From Tolumonas osonensis (GTDB lineage: Bacteria; Pseudomonadota; Gammaproteobacteria; Enterobacterales; Aeromonadaceae): DNA of 64,000 nucleotides. Position numbers and translations under genes: made by a program. Of this stretch, positions 9,529-19,036 are shown in pieces (the first letter of the stretch is position 1; every line of letters starts with the position of its first letter). The stretch covers positions 186,001-250,000 of the forward strand of contig NZ_JACHGR010000005.1 of NCBI RefSeq assembly GCF_014202415.1, given 5' to 3'. The notes under the pieces are model-generated. The model had not been told where the DNA came from and searched no databases. It saw only the letters and a list, made by a program, of their open reading frames with translations.

Positions 9529-10814
9529 AAGCGGTGATTGCCGCACTCCCCGTGCTGCTGGCGATGTTCCCTTCGGATGTACCGGCCGAAGATTTTTCTT
9601 TCGATGCCAGTGAGTACGAGAAGAAAACATTTGAGTTCAGTGGGTATGCAGAGGCCAAACAGGAAGCGCTGGATCTGCAGCCGGAACGGGCGGCTTATAC
9701 GCTGAACTATCCGGATGAACCGCCGCGCGACTGGTTGTATCGCAGTACGGGTACGCTGGATCTGGCCGGCACACTCAATCTGACCAACACTATAGTCAAT
9801 CTTCATGGTCAGGCCTTCTATGCGCAGGATGCTTTCGCCAGCAGCCATGACTACGACAAGATCATGGATGGCGGCATCCGCTGGAGCCCCGCTTCTGATT
9901 TCTCTATGGATATGGGAAAACGGGTACAACGCTGGGGTAAAGGCTATGCGTGGAATCCGGTGGGCTTTATCGAGCGGCCGAAAGATCCGTCCGATCCGCA
10001 AACGGTGCGTGAAGGCTTCAATATGCTCAGTCTGGACTGGACGAAAACAGGAGAAGGTGTCATCCGCACGATGACATTCACTCCCGTGATCGTCCCGACC
10101 TATGACGAACTTAACCCGGATTTTGGCAGTGAGGAATATCTCAATCCGGCGGCAAAACTCTATCTGCTGGCCTGGGATACGGATATTGACCTGATGTGGC
10201 TTGGCGAAGGCGCCCGTCCGCAAAGTATCGGATTCGACTTTTCACGCAATATCACCACCAATCTGGAAGTACACGGTGAATGGGCGCATCAGTATGGTGT
10301 GACGCAGAATTATCTGCAGCCCTCCGGCGGCATGATGTCGCAGAACAGAAATACCGACAGCTACTTGCTGGGAATCCGCTATCTGACCGAACGCGAGGTT
10401 ACCTGGATTGCCGAGTATTATCACAACGGCCGGGGATACACCGCATCTGAACTTGATACCTATTACCGCTTGCTGGATACCGCTACGGCGCCTGATGCCA
10501 CACCAGCACAGTCAGCGAAAGCCCGGCAATTGCAGCAATCCGGCTATGGCAAGGCCAATACCGGCGAGAACTATCTCTACTTGCGAGCCAGTATCAGTGA
10601 ACCGTTCAATTGGCTGTATACCACGCCGGCAGTGACCCTGATCAGCCATCTGGATGACAACAGTTTTCAGATAACACCGGAAATCAGCTATACCGGTTTG
10701 CCGGATACGGAAATACGGGCCCGGGCAATGATTTTCACCCGGGAACAGCGTACCGAGTTTGGCGAGAAACTTTCCCGTTTCCGGTTCGAGATTTATGCCC
10801 GGTATTACTTCTGA
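9525..10814 (+). CDS. Putative outer-membrane beta-barrel protein of the ABC operon
   Basis: A 429-residue protein with a signal peptide (to about residue 22, DVPA|ED). Its mature part is rich in alternating aromatic and polar strands (FSGYAEAK, IVNLHGQAFYAQDAF, LLGIRYLTEREVTWIAEYY) and ends in a terminal phenylalanine (RFEIYARYYF), the usual signal for barrel insertion. It may be related to DUF1302-like barrels but I cannot confirm that. It overlaps the LolA-like gene by four bases and closes the four-gene operon. The role is inferred to be the outer-membrane end of that transport line. Confidence 0.7.
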   Translation: MKAVIAALPVLLAMFPSDVPAEDFSFDASEYEKKTFEFSGYAEAKQEALDLQPERAAYTLNYPDEPPRDWLYRSTGTLDLAGTLNLTNTIVNLHGQAFYAQDAFASSHDYDKIMDGGIRWSPASDFSMDMGKRVQRWGKGYAWNPVGFIERPKDPSDPQTVREGFNMLSLDWTKTGEGVIRTMTFTPVIVPTYDELNPDFGSEEYLNPAAKLYLLAWDTDIDLMWLGEGARPQSIGFDFSRNITTNLEVHGEWAHQYGVTQNYLQPSGGMMSQNRNTDSYLLGIRYLTEREVTWIAEYYHNGRGYTASELDTYYRLLDTATAPDATPAQSAKARQLQQSGYGKANTGENYLYLRASISEPFNWLYTTPAVTLISHLDDNSFQITPEISYTGLPDTEIRARAMIFTREQRTEFGEKLSRFRFEIYARYYF

Positions 10815-10821
10815 TGACGTA

Positions 10822-11739
10822 TCAGGCAGCCGGAGAAAGAGATCGCCGTTGTTCCTTGAGCCAGTCAGTAAACGCCTTTAAACGGGGCCGTTGCGCATTT
10901 TCTTCCGGATAAAAAAGCTCATAATTCCGACCGGCAGGAACCACCGGACCACACGGGCTGACCAGCTGACCCGATTCCAGCAGCTGTTTGATTAAAACAT
11001 GCCGTCCCATCAGGACTCCCATCCCGTTGAGTGCTGCCTGCAAAGCCAGAGCGTAATTGTTAAAGCCATAATACCGTCCTTCCAAAGGCAGGTTTGTGTT
11101 GCTGGCGTCACACCATATCCGCCATTCCGCGAACAGGTTCTGCACATCGGTAGATTCCGAGGCATGTAAAAAACAGGCTTCGGATAACCGCACCGGATTT
11201 TCTGCCAGACCGAGCTGTGCGGCATAGGCCGGCGTACACACGGGTAATAATTGTTCTTCGAACAAGAGCTCGCGGTATAAACCCGGATAATGCGTGGCAC
11301 CATAATAGATCGCCAGATCGATCTGTTCCTCGTCAAAATTTACGAGACCCGCCCTGACCCGTAGCATCACATTCAGACTCGGCCAGCGTTGCTGAAAATC
11401 CGGCAGCCGTGGCATGAGCCATAACTGGCCTAATATCGGCGCAATACCCAGCGTCAGCGTACCGCGAAGGTCGTTGTCGCGGATGTCTTCGATCTCATCA
11501 TCAATCCGGCGCAATGATTTGGCGAGTGTGCGCAACAACCGGCTGCCATCCTCCGTCAAAACCAGTTTTCGCGTCATTCGCAGAAAAAGCCGGAAGCCCA
11601 GCTGCTTTTCCAGTTGCTGGATCCGGTGACTGATGGCACTTGGCGTGAGACAAAGTTCATCGGCGGCCAGCTTAAAGCTGAGATGCCGGGCTGCCACCTC
11701 GAAAGTACTGAGCAGGGTCAATTTGTTTTGCAGCATCAA
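10822..11739 (-). CDS. LysR-family regulator, GcvA/DsdC-like
   Basis: A 305-residue LysR-type transcription factor. The N-terminal winged helix (residues about 7-66) contains TFEVAARHLSFKLAADELCLTPSAISHRIQ split by the usual turn; the C-terminal part is the ligand-binding domain. The sequence recalls GcvA and DsdC, but no glycine or D-serine genes are adjacent. It is divergent from the 6-phospho-beta-glucosidase gene across 163 bases that hold a 10-5-10 inverted repeat typical of LysR sites. Control of that glucosidase and of itself is inferred from position only. Confidence 0.9.
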   Translation of the reverse strand: MMLQNKLTLLSTFEVAARHLSFKLAADELCLTPSAISHRIQQLEKQLGFRLFLRMTRKLVLTEDGSRLLRTLAKSLRRIDDEIEDIRDNDLRGTLTLGIAPILGQLWLMPRLPDFQQRWPSLNVMLRVRAGLVNFDEEQIDLAIYYGATHYPGLYRELLFEEQLLPVCTPAYAAQLGLAENPVRLSEACFLHASESTDVQNLFAEWRIWCDASNTNLPLEGRYYGFNNYALALQAALNGMGVLMGRHVLIKQLLESGQLVSPCGPVVPAGRNYELFYPEENAQRPRLKAFTDWLKEQRRSLSPAA

Positions 11740-11756
11740 CTGAACATCCCATCACT

Positions 11757-11781
11757 TATAGGTGAAAATGATTCATCTATA
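11757..11781. promoter_or_regulatory. Candidate LysR operator, 10-5-10 inverted repeat
   Basis: TATAGGTGAA, a five-base spacer AATGA, then TTCATCTATA: ten-base arms with one mismatch. The centre lies 30 bases upstream of the LysR start, in the divergent intergenic region, and the arms fit the T-N11-A layout of LysR sites. Confidence 0.55.
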
Positions 11782-11890
11782 TCACTATATATTTCGTTTG
11801 TTGGCCTGTAAAACCGACGTTTAAAATATCCCACATACGCCATAGCGTAGTCACTCAATACCGACTGGGTTCATACAACACGCAACATGA

Positions 11891-13327
<1,437 letters not shown>

Positions 13328-13360
13328 TAATTCGCTAACTTATTGATATATTTGCCGCAC

Positions 13361-13436
13361 GTCCTCATAGCTCAGCAGGATAGAGCATGCGCCTCCTAAG
13401 CGTAAGATCCAGGTTCGAGTCCTGGTGGGGACGCCA
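13361..13436 (+). tRNA. tRNA-Arg(CCT)
   Basis: A 76-base cloverleaf with encoded CCA. The acceptor stem GTCCTCA pairs with TGGGGAC (one T-G wobble), the anticodon loop is CTCCTAA (anticodon CCT), and the T-loop GGTTCGAGTCC is standard. It reads AGG codons. Confidence 0.96.
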
Positions 13437-13440
13437 GAAC

Positions 13441-13470
13441 AAAGCTCGCCAGATGGCGAGCTTTTGTTTA
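13441..13470 (+). terminator. Terminator after tRNA-Arg, possibly bidirectional
   Basis: Stem AAAGCTCGCC / GGCGAGCTTT with an AGAT loop and a following T-rich run. An A-rich left side would also serve the convergent SDR gene ending at 13478. Confidence 0.85.
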
Positions 13471-13477
13471 TCCGGGA

Positions 13478-14239
13478 TCAGAGCGCGGTATATCCTCCAT
13501 CCACTGTCACCGCAGCACCGGTGACAAAACTGGCTTCATCCGATGCAAGAAACAGCATGGTGTAGGCCACTTCATCCGGTTGTCCGACCCGGCCCATCGG
13601 GTGTTTAGCGGACATCATTTCCAGATAACCTTCGTGCTGATCCATGATCGCTTTTACCAACGGGGTCAGAATCGTGCCGGGGTGCACCGAGTTAACCCGG
13701 ATATTATCGGGCGCGTAGGTCACCGCATCCTGCCGGGTCATCAGCGTTACGGCTCCTTTCGCCGCATGATATGGGCTCAAATCGCCCTTGGAACCAATCA
13801 AGCCATAAATGGATGACACGTTAACGATGCTGCCCTTGCCGAGTGTTCTCATGTAAGGAATGACATGTTTGGTACAGAAGAACACGCCTTTGACGTCTAC
13901 GGCAAACACGGCATCCCACTCGGCTTCTGTTGCTTCATGGGTCGACTTGTCGGCCCCGGTAATACCAGCGTTGTTGATAAGAATATCGATTTTGCCAAAG
14001 GTCCTGGCCACATCCGCAAAGGTGGCCTCTACCTCGACTTCTTTTGATACGTTTAGCGGCCAGAATTTAGCCTTTCCTCCCACCGCTTCAATCTGACGGA
14101 TGGTTTCCAGAGCATCGGCTTCTTTTGTATCAATCACAGCGACTGCCGCGCCCTCTTTGGCGAACAGAATGGCCGTAGCCTGACCGATGCCGTTTCCAGC
14201 GCCTGTCACAATGGCAACTTTGTTTTCCAAACGATTCAT
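13478..14239 (-). CDS. Short-chain dehydrogenase/reductase
   Basis: A 253-residue classical SDR, NAD(P)-dependent. Visible are the cofactor motif TGAGNGIG near residue 12, NNAG, a catalytic serine in NVSSIYG, the YHAAK catalytic pair and the closing VDGGYTAL. The start at 14239 is chosen because AGGAGAACGTC precedes it and the ATGA overlaps the stop of the upstream membrane-protein gene. The substrate cannot be read from sequence; homologues include glucose and cyclohexanol dehydrogenases. Confidence 0.92.
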   Translation of the reverse strand: MNRLENKVAIVTGAGNGIGQATAILFAKEGAAVAVIDTKEADALETIRQIEAVGGKAKFWPLNVSKEVEVEATFADVARTFGKIDILINNAGITGADKSTHEATEAEWDAVFAVDVKGVFFCTKHVIPYMRTLGKGSIVNVSSIYGLIGSKGDLSPYHAAKGAVTLMTRQDAVTYAPDNIRVNSVHPGTILTPLVKAIMDQHEGYLEMMSAKHPMGRVGQPDEVAYTMLFLASDEASFVTGAAVTVDGGYTAL

Positions 14240-15930
14240 GACGTTCTCCTTACAAAGCGAAATACACCCAAAACAAGCCATACCAGCATTGCGGCAAAGC
14301 TTATTGCGATACCTGCACGTTCCTCCGGTAATGGCTGCAATGTCAGTGTTACTTCATGCTGACCGGCAGGAACCGGAAATTGAATTAATCCCGTCTCTGA
14401 TGGTTTTATCCATAACGGCGTAGCCGGACTATCCATAAACCCTGACCAGCCCGGGTAATAAAAATGGTGCAACGTCAGCTGGCTATCAGCCACCGCATTC
14501 ACGGTTAAAACCAGTGCGCGCGGCTGCCATGTTTTAATCTGCCAGCTGGTTTCAGCCTGATCACTTTTCACTTGTGGTGTGCCGGCGGCAAAAGCTTCAA
14601 TTTTATTCAGAGAGAATCGGTTTGCCGGCACCCAGGATGGACGATATTCCAGTGGACTCCGGCTGATTGCCAAATATTTTGTGACGTCTTCAGCCCGCAT
14701 GCGGTTTATAAATATCGGTCTGAACCCATATACCAGTTCACTGCCCAGTAACACGCCCAACAGCAAAAGCCATATCACGATGGGTTTCCGGCCATGCAGG
14801 AGAAACTGAATGTCCCGGTGTTCAGACACTGCCAGCGCAAACACCGTGACCGCCCCCAGCGTCAGTACGGTATTAAACCGCCAGGGAAACTGAACTTTCT
14901 GCAAGATCGGGATCACCTCCCAGACAAACCGACTGACAGGCATCGTCATTAAAAAGGATAAAAACACGATAACCAGCCAGTAGTTGAGTTCGCGGCGGAT
15001 AGCAAGATGTGTTTGCATACGGCTGAATAGCCATGCGCCATAGGCTAATGAGCTTAGCAGGATCGTAATAAAAGTCAGATAACGCCAGAGAATTGTACTG
15101 TGGCCATACCCCGGTCCGGTCAGCAGAAAATTATTGGTATAGTGATACATCCCGGCAAACATATTTTTCATGTTGACGTATTCCTGCGTGGTTATCGCAG
15201 GCAGCCAGTAAATGGCAGACAGGCCAAAAGCCAGCACAATGGCGACAAGATGATGCGCAAATACAATCTTCCGCTGTGTTTTATCCGGGATAAATAGAAA
15301 ATGTCCGACAAAGACAGGCATAAAGATAATTAACGTCGGCAGATGCGTTAATATCAACAAAGATAAACTGAGCGCAAGCCATAATATCGACGATATTTTT
15401 CCGTCATTAATTCTTAAACTCAGCAACAGAATTAATGGCATCCAGACAAATGCCCATAATTCCGCGAAAGCAAAACGTATATAAAAATCCACCACCAGAT
15501 GATAAGGCAATGCCATATAGACAATGGCAAGAATCAGTGCAAATTTAGCGCTGGTGAATTCTTTCAGCCAGAAATAAGCCGTTATTCCGGAGGCGATTAA
15601 CGCCAGCGTGGCAGAAAATATCAAAGCTAAAGAATCAGGACTCTCTCCCGGCAATAACAGCGAAAACACACTTGTAATGTAATACGGCAAGGGCGCGTAA
15701 AAGAAAAATATCGGACTGCCAAAACCGGCATTCATCTGCGGCATCCAGCGGGGGTAGATTTCCCCCTGCCAAAGTTGCTCTGAGAAATGATGACTGAACA
15801 TGACGTGGAAGAAAAAATCGTGTCCGGCCAACGCACTGTTAACAAAGGCCGGGATCGCAAACAATAAACCAGCGACAGCTATCAGCAGGAAATGAAACCT
15901 GTACGGTGATTTTTCCTGAATCATAGGCAT
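14236..15930 (-). CDS. Large membrane protein, PTPS-related / GT-C-like
   Basis: A 564-residue polytopic membrane protein with about ten or more hydrophobic helices. The N-terminal region GHDFFFHVMFSHHFSEQLWQ and PRWMPQMNAGFGSPIFFFYA resembles the 6-pyruvoyl-tetrahydropterin synthase-related membrane domain (PF10131) and GT-C glycosyltransferases; the acidic/histidine cluster after the first helix fits a lipid-sugar enzyme. The PTPS name in databases is misleading because there is no pterin domain. The last four bases overlap the SDR start, so the two are translated together. The function is unknown. Confidence 0.8.
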   Translation of the reverse strand: MPMIQEKSPYRFHFLLIAVAGLLFAIPAFVNSALAGHDFFFHVMFSHHFSEQLWQGEIYPRWMPQMNAGFGSPIFFFYAPLPYYITSVFSLLLPGESPDSLALIFSATLALIASGITAYFWLKEFTSAKFALILAIVYMALPYHLVVDFYIRFAFAELWAFVWMPLILLLSLRINDGKISSILWLALSLSLLILTHLPTLIIFMPVFVGHFLFIPDKTQRKIVFAHHLVAIVLAFGLSAIYWLPAITTQEYVNMKNMFAGMYHYTNNFLLTGPGYGHSTILWRYLTFITILLSSLAYGAWLFSRMQTHLAIRRELNYWLVIVFLSFLMTMPVSRFVWEVIPILQKVQFPWRFNTVLTLGAVTVFALAVSEHRDIQFLLHGRKPIVIWLLLLGVLLGSELVYGFRPIFINRMRAEDVTKYLAISRSPLEYRPSWVPANRFSLNKIEAFAAGTPQVKSDQAETSWQIKTWQPRALVLTVNAVADSQLTLHHFYYPGWSGFMDSPATPLWIKPSETGLIQFPVPAGQHEVTLTLQPLPEERAGIAISFAAMLVWLVLGVFRFVRRTS

Positions 15931-16026
15931 TTCTGAATACCTCTCCGAACAGATTCAATTTTGGTTATATCACATGCATCCCTATCTAGTTTAGTTGTTC
16001 CGGAAAGAAATTCCGTATTAATTATT

Positions 16027-16042
16027 CGTGACACACTTCACA
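16027..16042. promoter_or_regulatory. Candidate CRP site
   Basis: CGTGA-N6-TCACA matches nine of ten core positions of the CRP consensus TGTGA-N6-TCACA. It lies 81 bases upstream of the palindrome in front of the EIIB gene, where catabolite control of a sugar system would be expected. Confidence 0.55.
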
Positions 16043-16107
16043 TTCACTTCTGTATAACATGCTGAATTGATTATTTTTTTGTGATTTTCATCTTTAAATT
16101 CAGGGCT

Positions 16108-16128
16108 GATATAGATGATTTCTATATC
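16108..16128. promoter_or_regulatory. Shared operator, copy 1 (upstream of EIIB)
   Basis: A perfect 8-5-8 inverted repeat, GATATAGA-TGATT-TCTATATC. Copy 2 lies at 17538-17558, and both are followed by a similar tract that ends AAAGCATTTC. It is the likely target of the LysR regulator encoded at 16592-17518. Confidence 0.7.
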
Positions 16129-16209
16129 TCTGCGATAAAAAAGCATTTCAGCATTAATTTGATGATCATTAGCATGCAGGAGATCCCGTCAATAACAAGA
16201 GGAACCCTC

Positions 16210-16542
16210 ATGGATGCAAAAACAGTAGCGCAGAATATTTTTGAAGCGTTAGGTGGTAATGACAACATTATTTCGCTGGTCTACTGTGCCACACGTTTGC
16301 GATTTGTACTCAGTGATGATTCTATTGTCGATGAGCATAAACTTGCTCAAATCAGCGAAGTCACCGGCACCTTCCGCACGGGTGGTCAGTATCAGATTAT
16401 TCTGGGAATGGGAACAGTAAAAGCAGTGCATGATGAACTGCTACCATTACTGGAACAATCTCAGGAAAATACCGGATCTGACACTCTTAATCCCGTCCAG
16501 CGGGCAGTAAAAGCACTGTCTGGTCTGGTTGGTAAAGACTAA
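16210..16542 (+). CDS. Stand-alone PTS EIIB domain, glucose family
   Basis: A 110-residue protein consisting of one EIIB domain of the glucose/glucoside superfamily. The phosphorylated cysteine is C26 in LVYCATRLRF, the family CxTRLRF motif, followed by the TGTFRTGGQYQIILG core. There is no EIIC membrane domain or EIIA in the gene or beside it. The start at 16210 has AGAGGAA upstream. It shares its upstream palindrome with the alpha-glucoside ABC operon, so it may act as a phosphorylation-state sensor or as a partner of a distant EIIC. The hydrophilic C-terminal 25 residues look like a linker remnant. Confidence 0.85.
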   Translation: MDAKTVAQNIFEALGGNDNIISLVYCATRLRFVLSDDSIVDEHKLAQISEVTGTFRTGGQYQIILGMGTVKAVHDELLPLLEQSQENTGSDTLNPVQRAVKALSGLVGKD

Positions 16543-16550
16543 TAAAGCAG

Positions 16551-16573
16551 CCGGGAATACTTTATATTCCCGG
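16551..16573. terminator. Hairpin between convergent EIIB and LysR genes
   Basis: A perfect 9-bp stem (CCGGGAATA / TATTCCCGG) with a five-base loop. No clear T-tract follows, so it may end or protect transcripts from either side. Confidence 0.5.
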
Positions 16574-16591
16574 CCATTTCAGAAAAGAATA

Positions 16592-17518
16592 TTAAAAAAT
16601 CAGATGCCGGTTCTTTTCCAGGCTCTGATGAATAAGTTCCAGCACATCCTGAATATGCGGATCGTCCTGCCGTTCCCTGATCAGATAGATACCAATAGTG
16701 CCTCTCGTGTATTCTTCCGTCAGCGTCAGACTCACCAGATTATATTGTTTAAAATAACCTTCCATTGAGCCGGGAAACGGTAGCAACCCGTTGGAAGAGC
16801 AAGCCATATCAATACAGGTTGTAATGGAGTTACTCCGGTACAGGATCTTGTCGGTCAGATGGAGTTGTGTCCGCTCCAGTTTTTTCGGCTGAAGATCTTC
16901 CACCACATGTGCGTGACGCACTTCGTCCGGCGTAATTTCAATCGTCGGATAGTCCAGCAGGTCCTGCTTATTGCATGCCCGGATTGTCAGCGGATGCCCT
17001 TCCCGGACAAAGACCTTGTCTCTGGAAATAAACAGCGGAAGAAATAATACCCCTGCCCGCTTGTTCAGCCCCGGGATTTCATGACCAATAAACAGATCAA
17101 TATCACCACTCAGCAACAAGTCCATCTGCCGCAGGTGATTTCCGATATCGATATGAATATTGGCGGCAGGATGGATCTGACGGTATATCGTGATCATATC
17201 GCGCAGAAACAGATACCACCACGCATGTCCGGAGCCGATTTTCAATTCCCGTTCATGCCGCTCTTTCAGCATTTCCATTTTGGTCAGCGTGTTGTCATAG
17301 ATACGCTGCATGATACGGGTCTGGTCACGCAAAACTTCCCCGAATTCGGTCAGCTTCATTCCGTTCGATGTGCGGATAAACAGCTGAACATCCAGTGATT
17401 CTTCCAGCTTCTTCATGTTGTGCGTCAAGGTGGGCTGGCTAAGACACAGCTTTTTCGCTGCATGACTCACATTTTGTAAAGTAGCGACTTCGAGGAATTG
17501 CTGCAAAATCTTATCCAT
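16592..17518 (-). CDS. LysR-family regulator of the alpha-glucoside cluster
   Basis: A 308-residue LysR protein. The N-terminal helix-turn-helix is visible in FLEVATLQNVSHAAKKLCLS followed by QPTLTHNMKKLEESL; the remainder is the effector domain. The start at 17518 (MDKILQQ) is preferred over GTG 17524. It is divergent from the sugar-binding protein gene and convergent with EIIB, and a perfect palindrome sits in front of each target promoter. Control of a sugar ABC transporter by a LysR protein, rather than by LacI or MalT, is unusual. Confidence 0.9.
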   Translation of the reverse strand: MDKILQQFLEVATLQNVSHAAKKLCLSQPTLTHNMKKLEESLDVQLFIRTSNGMKLTEFGEVLRDQTRIMQRIYDNTLTKMEMLKERHERELKIGSGHAWWYLFLRDMITIYRQIHPAANIHIDIGNHLRQMDLLLSGDIDLFIGHEIPGLNKRAGVLFLPLFISRDKVFVREGHPLTIRACNKQDLLDYPTIEITPDEVRHAHVVEDLQPKKLERTQLHLTDKILYRSNSITTCIDMACSSNGLLPFPGSMEGYFKQYNLVSLTLTEEYTRGTIGIYLIRERQDDPHIQDVLELIHQSLEKNRHLIF

Positions 17519-17537
17519 GATCACTCTCTGGCTTACT

Positions 17538-17558
17538 GATATAGATAAATTCTATATC
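17538..17558. promoter_or_regulatory. Shared operator, copy 2 (LysR / sugar ABC divergent promoter)
   Basis: A perfect 8-5-8 inverted repeat, GATATAGA-TAAAT-TCTATATC, 20 bases upstream of the LysR start and 140 bases upstream of the binding-protein gene. The arms are identical to copy 1 at 16108-16128, and an AAAGCATTTC tract follows in both. Confidence 0.75.
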
Positions 17559-17697
17559 ACGGCAAAAATAAAGCATTTCTTTTTCATCTCGTCCCTCTCT
17601 AACATCGCTCTCGTTCAAGCATCATAACGTTTGGCTGGCTATGCTTTATGGATGATTTCCCGGCCAAACTAACTAATAAAGATGACGAGAGGTTACT

Positions 17698-18966
17698 ATG
17701 AAAAAACACACCCTGGGTCTTATCGCTACGTTGGTCGCCGGCGCACTGAATACCGCGCATGCCGATACGCTGAAAATGGAATGCGCCAGCACCAGTACCG
17801 GTAAATCCTATTGTGATTACATCAAAGCCCGCTTTGAAAAAGAAACTCCGCATAAACTGGAATTCGTGCAGTTACCTCCGGCATCTGATGAAAAACTGGG
17901 TTTGTTCCAGCAAATCTTCGCAGCAAAAGACAGTAAAGCGGTTGATGTGTTCCAGGCAGATACAGTGTGGCTGGGTGTGCTGGATAAACACCTGCTGGAC
18001 CTGACCGATCATGTCAAAGATCTGCAGCCGCAATTCTTCCAGTCAGCCTGGAACAACGACGTCGTCAACGGCAAGGTGAAAGCGCTCCCAGCATTCCTGG
18101 ATGCGGGCGCCATGTACTACCGTAAGGATCTGCTGGAAAAATACGGTGAACAGCCACCGAAAACCTGGGAAGAGCTGACTCGTATCGCAGATAAAATCCA
18201 GAAAGGCGAACGTGAAGCCGGCAACAAAAACTTCTGGGGTTTTGTGTTCCAGGGTAAAGCGTATGAAGGCATGACCTGTGATGCGCTGGAATGGGTTGCG
18301 TCCTATAACGGCGGCACTTTCGTTGATAAAGACGGCAAGATCACCGTCAACAATCCGCAAGCGGCCAAGGCGCTGGATACCGCAGCAGGCTGGATCGGCA
18401 CGATTTCACCGAAAGGCGTACTGGGCTACATGGAAGAGGAATCCCGCGCTGTATTCCAGAACGGTGATGCCGCGTTCATGCGTAACTGGCCTTACGCATA
18501 TGTGCTGGCACAGGATCCAACCAGTCCGGTGAAAGACAAGATTGGCGTTATCCCGGTACCGAAAGGTGGCGAAGATGGCCAGCATGCGGCGACTTTGGGC
18601 GGCTGGCAATGGGCCGTCAGTGCCTATAGTGAAAACCCTGAAGCGGCGGTTCAGCTGATCCGTATCCTGACCGATGCCGAATCTCAGAAAATGCAGTTCA
18701 AAACCGTGGGTGTCGCACCATCCCGTCTGGATGTCTATGAAGATCCGGAAGTGAAAGCTGCGGCGCCTTATCTGGCCGAATTCAAGGAAGTATTCGCCAC
18801 GGCAGTTCCCCGCCCTGCAGTTGAAACCAAATCGCAGTTCCCGAAAGTCTCTAAAGCAGTCTTCAACGCAGCCTATGACGTCCTGAGTGGCCGCTCTACA
18901 GGTGAAAAAGCGGTTGCCGATCTGGAAGCCAAACTCAAACGCATCAAAGGTAAAGAGTGGAAGTAA
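17698..18966 (+). CDS. Sugar ABC transporter substrate-binding protein
   Basis: A 422-residue periplasmic binding protein of the maltose/trehalose type (family 1 extracellular solute-binding). The signal peptide runs to about residue 22 (NTAHA|DT). It has the usual VDVFQADTVWLGVL, FLDAGAMYYRKDLLEKYG, WEELTRIADKIQ and ENPEAAVQLIRILT segments. Linkage to two cytosolic alpha-glucosidases suggests alpha-linked disaccharides or short isomalto-/maltosaccharides as ligand. It is the first gene of a six-gene run; GACGAGAGG precedes the ATG. Confidence 0.92.
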   Translation: MKKHTLGLIATLVAGALNTAHADTLKMECASTSTGKSYCDYIKARFEKETPHKLEFVQLPPASDEKLGLFQQIFAAKDSKAVDVFQADTVWLGVLDKHLLDLTDHVKDLQPQFFQSAWNNDVVNGKVKALPAFLDAGAMYYRKDLLEKYGEQPPKTWEELTRIADKIQKGEREAGNKNFWGFVFQGKAYEGMTCDALEWVASYNGGTFVDKDGKITVNNPQAAKALDTAAGWIGTISPKGVLGYMEEESRAVFQNGDAAFMRNWPYAYVLAQDPTSPVKDKIGVIPVPKGGEDGQHAATLGGWQWAVSAYSENPEAAVQLIRILTDAESQKMQFKTVGVAPSRLDVYEDPEVKAAAPYLAEFKEVFATAVPRPAVETKSQFPKVSKAVFNAAYDVLSGRSTGEKAVADLEAKLKRIKGKEWK

Positions 18967-19036
18967 GCATGATGGTGCTGCCCTGACACGGGGCAGCGCC
19001 GCTGTTCAGCTATCTTGCCACAAGGAGTAAACGTTG

